A DNA stretch of 64,000 nt from T3SED10-260 sp035363255 (lineage in GTDB: Bacteria; Caldisericota; Caldisericia; UBA6126): positions 66,371 to 130,370 of the forward strand of contig DAOSES010000001.1 in the NCBI GenBank assembly GCA_035363255.1, read 5' to 3'. The notes under the pieces were generated by a model, which made no database searches, was not told the origin of the DNA, and saw only the letters and a program-made list of their open reading frames with translations. Shown in pieces: positions 1-9,000 of this stretch. Made by a program: the position numbers and the translations under genes. The first letter of the stretch is position 1; each line of letters begins with the position of its first letter.

Positions 1-1688
1 CGATACTTTTTTATCATTCCAATCATGGGATGCATAGGTTCAAGAGCGTCTAAAACCTCACTATCAGTAGAGATTCCTGTTTTTGTTTTTTTTATAACGG
101 GCAAAGCTAGTTTTTCGAAAAGAACAAAGGCAAGTTGTTTGGGAGATGCCAGGTTGAATTCAGTTTCGCTTAAAGCAAAAATCTGCTTTTGCAAGGATTT
201 TAGTTGCCCTTCCAGAAGCTCTTTCAAATGGAGAAGATCCTTTTTTGAAACTTGTATGCCTTGCTTTTCCATTGCATACAAGACTTTCAGCAGAGGCAAC
301 TCCACCTCTTGATATAAGGAATAAAGATTTTTGTTTTCTGCATCAAGGCTGAGTTGCTCCCAAGCATTAAAAATAGCTTCACAGGGGTCAAGGTCTTGAA
401 AAGTAGGATAGCGTACAAGAAATTCTTGTATGGAGTATGATTTGTTGTTGGGATAAAGCAAGTAATAAAGCAACTGAAGATCTTGGATGGGAAGGTCATA
501 AACTCTCAGAGGATCCAATGCTAATTGATGAAACAAAGCTTTGGCATCATAAGTAAAGAGCTCCTGGGCCCCTTGTAGGAGAGTTAGAAGAAATTGGTTT
601 TCTTGTATTGGAGCTTGAAAAAGGTCTTTGGTCGCTGAATCTACAAAAGCTTCTGAGGAGACATGGAATAAACCTTGCGAGGGATGATAGCATTGAATTT
701 GTTGAGCTTGAGCATGATAAAAAAGACTCCATTTACTTACTTTTTTCAAACTCTCAAATTCATGGGGATCAAGATCCTTTAATGCTCTGCTTCCTAAAGT
801 CGATTTCTGGGCAACAGACTCTTTTTTGAAGCCAAAAGAACGGATGAGACTATGAAATTCGTAGATTCTGGCAAGCTCATTCAGTTCGCCTTCTCCCAAA
901 CCCGTAAAAGCCAGGTCTTCCAGCTTTAGATCAAGCGCCACCTTGTCAATTAAACGAACCATATAGAGGAAATGAAGAAATGCTTCCTTTTGATTCCGTA
1001 TGCTTTCGCTTTGTTTGCTTTGATCAGCAAGTAAAGCTTCTGGGGTGCCAAATTGCTGGATAAGTTTGAGAGCAGTCTTGGGGCCTATGTTGTTCATGCC
1101 TTTTAGATTGTCTGAACTATCTCCCACCAGCGCTTTGTAAAAAGCAAATTGTGAAGTTTGAATCCCATAATCTGCAAAAAAATTGTTTTCAGTATAAAGA
1201 CGGAGCTCAGAGGAATTTTTTCCTGGGAGAAGAATACGAATGCGATCTCCTTCAAGAAGCTGGAAAAGGTCTTTATCGTTGGAAGCAATATAAACATCAC
1301 ATTGAGCAGCATGTTCCCTGCTTAAGGTAGCAATAAGATCGTCTGCTTCAAAGCCTTGCTTGATAACAAAGGGAGCTTTTAAGGTAGGGAGCAGGACTTC
1401 GCTAAGCTGTTTGAGCTGAATAATCAGGGCTTCCGGTGTTTCCTTACGTTGAGCCTTGTAAGAACTATCTTCTAAAGCTCTGAAGGTTTTTTCGGGGCCA
1501 TCGAGACAAACTGCCAGGTATTCGGGACTTAGGTCCCGATACATCATCATCAAGCTTTTTAAAAAACCATACAATGCATTGACAGGCAAATTTTGAGAAG
1601 TTTCAAGGCTCTGAGGAAGAGCATAAAAACTTCGATAAGCTATGTTGTAGGCATCAATCAGAAGAAGCTTCGGTCGCTTTTGCTTCAT
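1..1688 (-). CDS. polA: DNA polymerase I, N-terminal part (truncated by window start)
   Basis: This is the 5' part of a family A DNA polymerase, which fills gaps in repair and removes Okazaki primers. My translation is open from the ATG at 1688 to base 1, about 562 codons. The first ~290 residues are the 5'-3' exonuclease with its acidic motifs: LLLIDAYNIAYRSFYAL, GFEADDLIA, IASNDKDLF and LVGDSSDN followed by the helix-hairpin-helix NIGPKTALKL. A middle exonuclease-like domain follows, in which I cannot find the DxE proofreading motif. The palm/thumb start is recognisable (FNLASPKQLAFVLFEKL, KTKTGISTDSEVLDAL). The catalytic palm and fingers lie outside the window. The start overlaps the 3' end of the upstream CPBP gene by 35 bp, so the two are probably translated from one message. 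Confidence 0.95.
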   Translation of the reverse strand, partial: MKQKRPKLLLIDAYNIAYRSFYALPQSLETSQNLPVNALYGFLKSLMMMYRDLSPEYLAVCLDGPEKTFRALEDSSYKAQRKETPEALIIQLKQLSEVLLPTLKAPFVIKQGFEADDLIATLSREHAAQCDVYIASNDKDLFQLLEGDRIRILLPGKNSSELRLYTENNFFADYGIQTSQFAFYKALVGDSSDNLKGMNNIGPKTALKLIQQFGTPEALLADQSKQSESIRNQKEAFLHFLYMVRLIDKVALDLKLEDLAFTGLGEGELNELARIYEFHSLIRSFGFKKESVAQKSTLGSRALKDLDPHEFESLKKVSKWSLFYHAQAQQIQCYHPSQGLFHVSSEAFVDSATKDLFQAPIQENQFLLTLLQGAQELFTYDAKALFHQLALDPLRVYDLPIQDLQLLYYLLYPNNKSYSIQEFLVRYPTFQDLDPCEAIFNAWEQLSLDAENKNLYSLYQEVELPLLKVLYAMEKQGIQVSKKDLLHLKELLEGQLKSLQKQIFALSETEFNLASPKQLAFVLFEKLALPVIKKTKTGISTDSEVLDALEPMHPMIGMIKKY

Positions 1689-2568
1689 CTATAGGATCCA
1701 TCTCCAAATCAGAATTGGATTTTTTTTCAAATTCGAGCGACTTGCCCCAAAAAGTATAGGTTTCGGCGAGTAAAACCACAAAAAGAATAAAAGCCAAAAA
1801 AGATATAATAAAGCCAGGATCGGTCAGGGCAAACTCCTTACCCACTGTCAACCCAAAGGGAGGGAAGATGAAAGCAGCTTGCATAAAACCTGCTACAAAA
1901 AGATTGTTGGTTCGAAGATAAAGATAACTCACGAAAAGACCATATACAAAGTAGGTAAGCATGGTATTGGTGGATATAATCATGTTTCCGGCAGTACGAA
2001 GGCGAATGTAGTTGATTAGGCTAAAAAAGAGCAGGGTAAATAAGACAGACCAGATCTTTTTCCAGAGAGGATTGAGTGTTTTAGGAAAAAGAGAATAGCT
2101 TTTGTTGAGAAGGAAACCTCGAGAGGCTAATTCTTCGCTGATACCAACAATTCCCCAACCCCGAACAAAGAGCACGAGATAAAGAGGATTGAAGCCTTGA
2201 AAACTGATTACCAGGGTACGAGGTTCATAGAATATCGACATGCCCAGGGGTAAAATGGTATAAAGGCCAGCTAAAGCAAGTATAGCGAATATAAGCCCTG
2301 GGAAGATCTTCCTAAAGCTGATACCTATTTGAGCAAAATCCCAATCATCAATTTTAAGGAAAGCTATAGCCAATAGAGCGATGATTAAGTTGGGAAAGGC
2401 GCTCATTAGGTTGCCTATTAATCCGTTGGGTTGGATTTGAAAGAAAGTGGCAAGCAAGCGAACCAGCATGAAAGCCAACCAGGGAAAGATTAGCATTGCA
2501 GAAAGGAAAAATAGTGTAAAAAGAAACTCTCGTTTGTTGTTAATAAAAATTTTCTTTAGTATAGCCAT
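1654..2568 (-). CDS. CPBP-family membrane protein with degenerate protease motifs
   Basis: This 304-residue polytopic membrane protein has about eight hydrophobic segments and an acidic, hydrophilic C-terminal tail. It belongs to the CPBP (Abi/CAAX-protease-like) family: SEELASRGFLL at about residue 144 matches the family EExxxR motif. The two later catalytic motifs normally carry histidines (FxxxH and HxxxN/D). Here the corresponding helices read FFSLINYIRL and GFMQAAF, with no histidine. The Glu/Arg motif is therefore kept but the metal-binding histidines appear lost, and a non-proteolytic role is possible. The start has a GAGGTG site 6 nt upstream. It lies 26 bp downstream of tRNA-Ser and overlaps polA by 35 bp. 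Confidence 0.8.
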   Translation of the reverse strand: MAILKKIFINNKREFLFTLFFLSAMLIFPWLAFMLVRLLATFFQIQPNGLIGNLMSAFPNLIIALLAIAFLKIDDWDFAQIGISFRKIFPGLIFAILALAGLYTILPLGMSIFYEPRTLVISFQGFNPLYLVLFVRGWGIVGISEELASRGFLLNKSYSLFPKTLNPLWKKIWSVLFTLLFFSLINYIRLRTAGNMIISTNTMLTYFVYGLFVSYLYLRTNNLFVAGFMQAAFIFPPFGLTVGKEFALTDPGFIISFLAFILFVVLLAETYTFWGKSLEFEKKSNSDLEMDPIDEAKATEASSD

Positions 2569-2594
2569 GCTTCACCTCGATGTTAAAATGAAAG

Positions 2595-2678
2595 CGGATG
2601 AGGAGGGATTCGAACCCCCGGGACTCATCGTCCGCGGCATTTCAAGTGCCGTGCCTTCAACCACTCGGCCACCCATCC
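2595..2678 (-). tRNA. tRNA-Ser (anticodon UGA)
   Basis: Read on the minus strand, an 84-nt cloverleaf forms. It has a 7-bp acceptor (GGATGGG with CTCATCC, one G-T pair), a discriminator G, and a D-arm containing GAGTGGTTGAA. The anticodon stem is CGGCA/TGCCG around loop CTTGAAA, giving anticodon TGA. A long variable arm, typical of class II tRNAs, and a T-arm with loop TTCGAAT follow. CCA is not encoded. It lies 29 bp after the serS stop and 26 bp before the CPBP gene, all on one strand. It may therefore be processed from the serS transcript. Confidence 0.97.
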
Positions 2679-2707
2679 GTATCGAATAATCAGCTTTTTT
2701 CATCCAC

Positions 2708-3949
2708 TTATTTTAACACATCAGGCCATGATATACTACCATCTGCCTCTTGATAATTTTCCATCACTGCCGCCAGGCATCTTCCTATCGCTAGAGCCGA
2801 GCCATTCAGGGTGTGAAGCAAGGTGTTTTTACCTTCAGCAGTCTTGTATCTAATCTGTGCTCGTCTAGCTTGAAAATCAGTACAATTCGAGCAGGAGGAG
2901 ATCTCAAGGTATTTACCAAGGGATGGAAACCACACTTCGATATCGTAGGTTTTAGCTGTTGAAAAACCTGACATATCTCCCGTGCAAAGCGAAACCACTC
3001 GATAGGGTAGTTTTAGTTTTTGTAGAATCGCTTCTGCGTCCTGGGTAATCTCTTCCAGGGCTTCAAAAGATTTTTCGGGAAGGCAAAGCCATACCAATTC
3101 GACTTTTTCAAACTGATGCAGGCGAATCAAGCCCTTGCTTTCTTTTCCAGCGGCACCTGCTTCTTTACGAAAACAGGGAGTATAGGCAACCATTTTGCAG
3201 GGTAGTTGTTCCAAGGGTAGGATTTCTTCTCTAAACAAGTTAACTAAAGGAACTTCACCCGTTGGAATCAAAAAAGTATCCTCACCATCAATTTTATAAA
3301 GGTCCTCTTCAAACTTGGGAAGCTGACCCGAACCTTCAAACAAAGATCGCTTGCCAATAAAAGGAGGATTAATTTCGGTATAACCCCGTTCTCTTGCTGA
3401 ATTTATCATCAGATTCATTAAAGCACGTGAGTAGTAGGCACCTTCACCGCTTAAAAGAGCAAACTTATTGCCAGCAAGTCGTGCTGCGCGTTCAAAATCA
3501 ATCGCATGGTTGATTTTACCCAGCTCATCATGCGACCTTGGGGTGAATTCAAAATTCCGTGGAGTACCTACCACTCTGAGCTCCAGGTTGTCATTTTCGC
3601 TTTCACCCAAAGGCACGGATTCATGGGGTAGATTGGGCAGATTCATGTGAAGTGTTTGAAAAAGTCCTTGCACCGATAGCAGTTCTTTGTTTTTTTCCTG
3701 GATGAGCTCTCCAATCTTTTTTACGGTAGCACTAATTTCTACAGCTGATTGACCAAGCTTGAGCATTTCGCCAATTTTTTTAGAAGCCTGGTTTCGTTCG
3801 AACTGAAATTGCTCAATTTCTTGTGTTAACGCTCTTCGTTGAGCATCATATTCCATTAATTGGTCGATATTTCTGGGATCAATCCCTCTTTTTGCCAGTG
3901 CTATTTTTACGAGCTCTGGGTTTTGTCTCATGAGCTGAAGATCGATCAT
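2708..3949 (-). CDS. serS: Seryl-tRNA synthetase
   Basis: This 413-residue class II synthetase charges tRNA-Ser with serine. The start MIDLQLMRQNPELVKIALAK is typical of the family and is followed by the long antiparallel coiled-coil arm (about residues 30-100) that reads the tRNA-Ser long variable arm. The class II motifs are visible: LIPTGEVPLVNL, then FRKEAGAAGKESKGLIRLHQ (motif 2), and GSALAIGRCLAA near the C terminus (motif 3). The length is normal. The start at 3949 has an AGGAGGT site and overlaps the last 71 bp of uvrB. Its cognate tRNA-Ser follows immediately downstream. Confidence 0.98.
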   Translation of the reverse strand: MIDLQLMRQNPELVKIALAKRGIDPRNIDQLMEYDAQRRALTQEIEQFQFERNQASKKIGEMLKLGQSAVEISATVKKIGELIQEKNKELLSVQGLFQTLHMNLPNLPHESVPLGESENDNLELRVVGTPRNFEFTPRSHDELGKINHAIDFERAARLAGNKFALLSGEGAYYSRALMNLMINSARERGYTEINPPFIGKRSLFEGSGQLPKFEEDLYKIDGEDTFLIPTGEVPLVNLFREEILPLEQLPCKMVAYTPCFRKEAGAAGKESKGLIRLHQFEKVELVWLCLPEKSFEALEEITQDAEAILQKLKLPYRVVSLCTGDMSGFSTAKTYDIEVWFPSLGKYLEISSCSNCTDFQARRAQIRYKTAEGKNTLLHTLNGSALAIGRCLAAVMENYQEADGSISWPDVLK

Positions 3950-5960
3950 AAGTATTTACCTCCTGGGTTATTTTCCATTCTTCCCATTGTTTTTTAATTT
4001 TTCTAATTTTATCCCTGATTATTGAAGCTTCTTCGTAGGCTAATACTGCTGCTTTTTCGTGCATTTGTTCTTCCAACTCACGAATGACTAAGTGCCATTG
4101 TGGATTCTCTTGTTTTTCCAATTCAAGCTTAAGCTTAGCTTCACCTTCGGTAGCCTTCCAATCGGTATCCAGCAGTTTTTTAACAGCTTTTTGAATAGAC
4201 TCAGCCTGGATATGGTGCTCCAGATTGTAGGCTATTTGTTTTTCCCTTCTTCGAGCTGTTTCCTTGATGGCCTGGTCCATAGAAGGGGTAACATGATCAG
4301 CAAACAATAGCACTTTACCTTTTACGTTTCGCGCAGCTCTCCCAATTGTTTGAATTAAGGATACATGAGATCTTAAAAAACCTTCTTTATCTGCATCCAT
4401 AATAGCAACCAGAGAGACTTCGGGCAAGTCAAGACCTTCTCGTAACAAATTAATTCCCACCAGACAATCAAAATCGCCACTTCGCAATGCTTGTAATATT
4501 TGAACTCGTTCAATCGTATCAATGTCAGAATGAAGATATTTGGCGCGAATACCTTGTTCAAGCAAGTAATAAGAAAGGTCTTCTGCCATCCTTTTAGTAA
4601 GAGTGGTGACGAGTACTCGTTCTTTTTGTTCTTGCCTTTCCTTAATTTGCGAAAGAAGAAAAGACATTTGCTCTTCGGTGGGGTGAAGTTCAATTTCAGG
4701 ATCAAGCAAACCAGTGGGGCGAATAATTTGTTCAACAAACTCCCCTTGCGAAAGAGTGATTTCAAGCTCCGAAGGGGTGGCGGAAACAAATACTGCCTGG
4801 CTTATCTTTGCTTCAAATTCTTCCCATTTTAAAGGACGATTATCCAAGGCAGAAGGAAGCCGGAAACCAAAATCAACAAGATTTTGCTTTCTACTTTGAT
4901 CTCCTCGATACATTCCTTTGATTTGTGGCAAACTCACATGGGATTCATCAATAATAATCAAGGCTTCTTTTCCAAAATAATCAATGATAGTGGAAGGGGT
5001 AGTGCCTGCTTCACGATGAGCCAAATGCCTCGAATAGTTTTCTATACCTGGGCAGGAGCCAGTATTTTCAAGCATTTCCAGATCGTACAGCGTGCGTTGT
5101 TCCAGGCGTTCTGCCTCTATCCAACGATGGTGAAGTTTAAAGTATGCAACGCGTTCTTCCATTTCGGTTTTAATTTTGGGGATGGCATTCAAAAGGCTTT
5201 GCCGTGTGGTTACAAATTGTTTTGCTTGAAAAAAAGTATAGCAATCAATATTTCGTAGGCTCTCCCCAGTCAGAGGTTTAAATACTGAGATCTTTTGAAT
5301 AAAATCACCAAATAATTCAAGTCGAATCGCCTCTTCTTCAGATTCAGCAGGAAAAACATCCATGGTACTTCCACGTAAACGAATGCATCCCTGACGAAAA
5401 TCCAGATCATTTCGTTCGTATTGAAGCTGGATAAGAGCTTGCAATAGATCTTTTCGCTTACACGAAGAATTGGATTCAATTTTAACAATGTTTTTGATAT
5501 AATCTTCAGCTTCCTGCCAACCGTATATGCAAGAAACTGAAGCAATCAATACTACATCCTTTCGCTCAACCAAAGAGCGTACCGCCGATTGTCTCATTCG
5601 TTCAATCTCAGAGTTGATGTCAGCGTCTTTCTCGATGTATAGGTCTTTTCCTGGAACATAGGCTTCTGGTTGATAATAATCGTAATAACTAACAAAATAT
5701 TCTACTTTGTTCTCAGGGAAAAAATCTCTGAATTCAGAATAAAGCTGTGCAGCGAGGGTTTTGTTGGGAGCCATCACCAGAGTAGGCTTTTGAACTCGCT
5801 CTATCAAATTGGCCATCGTAAAGGTCTTGCCTGATCCAGTAACTCCAAGCAGGGTTTGATAGCGCTTCTTTTTAATAATACCTTCGCTGAGGCGTTCAAT
5901 GGCCTGGGGTTGATCTCCCTGGGGTTGATAGCTTGATTTTAAAGTAAATCTTTCTCTCAT
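3879..5960 (-). CDS. uvrB: Excinuclease ABC subunit B
   Basis: UvrB verifies lesions and loads the UvrC nuclease in nucleotide excision repair. The 693-residue protein is complete. It has helicase motif I GVTGSGKTFT at about residue 40, the damage-probing beta-hairpin YYDYYQPEAYVP at about 93-104, DESH (motif II), FVSATPSE, REGLDLPEVSL (motif V), and QTIGRAARN (motif VI). A C-terminal UVR domain (LEEQMHEKAAVLAYEEA) binds UvrC. The start at 5960 has a GAGGCAGG ribosome site. A perfect 12-bp hairpin separates it from the giant gene upstream. The 3' end overlaps serS by 71 bp. Confidence 0.98.
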   Translation of the reverse strand: MRERFTLKSSYQPQGDQPQAIERLSEGIIKKKRYQTLLGVTGSGKTFTMANLIERVQKPTLVMAPNKTLAAQLYSEFRDFFPENKVEYFVSYYDYYQPEAYVPGKDLYIEKDADINSEIERMRQSAVRSLVERKDVVLIASVSCIYGWQEAEDYIKNIVKIESNSSCKRKDLLQALIQLQYERNDLDFRQGCIRLRGSTMDVFPAESEEEAIRLELFGDFIQKISVFKPLTGESLRNIDCYTFFQAKQFVTTRQSLLNAIPKIKTEMEERVAYFKLHHRWIEAERLEQRTLYDLEMLENTGSCPGIENYSRHLAHREAGTTPSTIIDYFGKEALIIIDESHVSLPQIKGMYRGDQSRKQNLVDFGFRLPSALDNRPLKWEEFEAKISQAVFVSATPSELEITLSQGEFVEQIIRPTGLLDPEIELHPTEEQMSFLLSQIKERQEQKERVLVTTLTKRMAEDLSYYLLEQGIRAKYLHSDIDTIERVQILQALRSGDFDCLVGINLLREGLDLPEVSLVAIMDADKEGFLRSHVSLIQTIGRAARNVKGKVLLFADHVTPSMDQAIKETARRREKQIAYNLEHHIQAESIQKAVKKLLDTDWKATEGEAKLKLELEKQENPQWHLVIRELEEQMHEKAAVLAYEEASIIRDKIRKIKKQWEEWKITQEVNTYDRSSAHETKPRARKNSTGKKRD

Positions 5961-5980
5961 CCTGCCTCATCTTTAAATGC

Positions 5981-6013
5981 ATCATCCCCCTGCCTCTTGG
6001 ACAGGGGGATGAT
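5981..6013 (-). terminator. Perfect 12-bp hairpin between giant gene A and uvrB
   Basis: ATCATCCCCCTG (5981-5992) pairs perfectly with CAGGGGGATGAT (6002-6013) around a 9-nt loop. It follows the stop of giant gene A by about 30 bp and precedes uvrB by about 20 bp. In the direction of transcription it is followed by GCATTTAAAG, not a run of Us. It is therefore a partial terminator, an RNA-processing site or a 3'-end-stabilising hairpin, and not a textbook intrinsic terminator. Confidence 0.6.
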
Positions 6014-6044
6014 TTGCTTAGGAATAAATCCTGCTTTTAAGTGC

Positions 6045-9000
6045 TTAATCGAGGGTTAATCGGTTAATTTTGACCGTACGAGTGGATTGAATCCATTCTA
6101 CTTCAGCACCAAGCATTTCACTTACAAAACGGATAGGAACAAAAGTACGTCCGTCTTTAATTTCTGGAGGAGCATCCATATTGACCATCTCATTGTTGAC
6201 CATGGCCTTGGTGGAACCAATTTGCATTGAGATGACTTTGTCACCCAGGGTAATATTGATACCTTTACTTTGTTGGACCCAGGTGACTTCGGCGCCAAAA
6301 CCCTCAGCTATTACACGAAGAGGAACATAAGTGCGTCCTCCGGAAATATAGGGTTTTCCATCAATTGTCTTGAATTGTCCATTGATGAGAGCTTTATCAT
6401 TGTCTATCTGAAGCTCAATGGTAGTTTTGCGATAGTTGTTGATTTGGGTAACTTTTTTGGTAAAGCCTTCAGCGGTACGAACATTGACTTCGATGCGATT
6501 GCTTCCGTAGTTAAGAGGAACGGTAGCTTCGAAAGTGAATTCAAGGTGTTTTTCATCGGGAACCACTTGAGCTTCAACACCGTTTACAAAGATCCAAATC
6601 AAACGGCTGGGAGTTTCTTCGGTAACTTTGGTGCGAAGAACTTTTCCACGAATGGATGCTTCTTTTACGTCAATAAACTTTTCAGGGACATCCATCTGTA
6701 TCTGAAGCTCATCGGTAGGTCGTTCCACATTGATGATACGTTTGGCAATTTTACCGGAAGGATCTTTGGCAATGATTTCAAACATGGTGTTTTGTTCAGT
6801 TAGTTTGGCTTCATAGCGGAATTTACCTGCTTCGTCAACGTTGACAGGAGCTTGATTAATAGTGACTACAGATCCTACTTTCACACGTCCTGAAATAATA
6901 ATCTCTTGTGATTCCGGGAGGATGTCGACTGGATCAAGATCGATGTATTGTGGGCTGGCATCTTCGTCCACTCCTTGCAGGTGAGTAGCAGTAATCATGC
7001 CTTCCATTGTAGCCTTGATCACCAAAACACCACGATTGTTTGGAGTAAGTGAAAATACAGCACTTCCTTTAGAGTCCGCAGTCTTGGAATCAGAAACACC
7101 CAAGCCCTCGACAGTGATTTTTGCGCCTCTTACAGGCATTGTGGTGCCTGCTTCTTTGACGATAACAGTAATCTTCCCTGGGGTTTTTGCTTTTAAGGGT
7201 TCGCTTTCGAAGACTTCGAGCTCAAGTCCTTGAGCTATATCAAAGGAGGCAGAACCACCCACCATATAGAACGGAGGATAATTGAAACGAGTATTTCGGT
7301 TCCAATACTGGAGATAAGCCTGATCTTTACCGATACCCGTTGGGGTAAAGCTGATAAGAGTCTCTCGGGCCTTGGGATCGGTAGAGGAAGCATAGAGGTT
7401 GCCGAAGATGGCAGTCTCGGATTGAGGTCCATAAATAGACTTTTCAACGATACTCTGAGGAAAATATCTTTCAGTGTCAACCATTAATGATGAGCCAATC
7501 TGTAAAGGCAAATCACGGCGATCAGCAGGATAAGCGCGGATAAGGATACTATTGGTTTTACCATAAGCAATATCATAAGAGTCTTGAGAAAGTATTTCTT
7601 TACCAAGGCTTACTCCGGTTTTGGCATCATACATGTCTACTGAAGGAGCCTTTAGATCGAGGTATCGGGAAGGCATAGCATCCCAATCCAGACGGTAAGT
7701 GTTGTCTCCGCTCCTTTTTGAAGAAGCCTCGGTAATCCAGGCATAGCTCAATGTTGGCCAAGTTTCTCTACAATAAGTACAATAATACTCATAGCCATAC
7801 AAATCACAATATATCTGATAGGGACAGGCTAGCAGTACTCTTCTAAACAAAAGTTGATTAAAGTATCGAGTTTCAGCGTTTTGAGGGTCTCTGTTGCTAG
7901 CATAAGCAGCACCATTGCCAGCCACATCACTAAACGCATCATTGATTGAATAGCGATTATTTCCAATCAATCCTCCAATAGAGGTTATGTCTTCGGCATA
8001 TAGATAAAATGTTGTTTTACCCTCTGAATTAAGATTGAAGGAGTCTTTGTAAGTCAGATGCTGATCACGGTCAAGATCTGCCAGAGTATAGCCACCTTTA
8101 TGGGGACTATTGTAAATTGCTCCAAGACCCATTCCTTTCTCAAAAGATAAAGTGGGGTAAAAGTACTGCTCTCTCAAATTTACTATTTCCTCAGGGAAAA
8201 TTCCATGAAGAGGGTAGTTGATAAATTCACCATTATCCCACATCCAACTTTTAGTGTTGTAATAGGTATAATAAGAACCTCCACCATCACTATATTTATT
8301 TCCAGTGGCTACTCGGTAATCGTACCTGTATGCCTTAAAACCACCTATTTCAAATATCTCTTTGTTGCTTTCATCCAAGGTACCATTTTTGTTAAAGTCA
8401 AAGCCTCCTCGTAAATGTGAGAAAGCAGAATAACCTGAGGTTTTCCCAGCCATCATATTATAGCTTCGATTTGGAATAGCACTGTTGGTATAAGAAGTAT
8501 AATGGGGTGTTTGCCAACCAAAATTATAGGGAGTACTGGTAAGCAATGTGAATCGAGCAGTTTCGTTAGCAGTACCACCACATACCGAAGCTTCATTTCC
8601 AGCACCTTTAAGTGGAATACCCTGAGGAGTTTTGACTTGAGCAGTGATGCGATATAAACGGTTATCACCAGCAGTTAAAACAAAATCAGGTTCTCCAGGT
8701 GTAACAAAGCTTTGCCCTTGAGGATCATCTGCGTTCACAACCTCATAACTGACTTCAGGAAGAGCAACTTTAACAGCTACTTTTCCAAATTTCTTACGAT
8801 CTGGTGTAAAGATAAACACATCAAATGTTCCTTCATCGTTAGCCACAAAACCTTTAAAGATATATCGTCCGTTATTTCTGTCACGGAAATCAGTCTCTAT
8901 GGGATAAAAGGGATTTTGATTGGAAGAGTAAAGTCGACTATTGTTAACTTTTGAGTTATCAATATTGTGTAAATCTGTCCTAATCCAATAATACTGCGGT

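Noticed and set aside
2447..2689. Plus-strand ORF across tRNA-Ser
   Set aside because: It reads through a structurally complete tRNA and into the start of the CPBP gene on the other strand.
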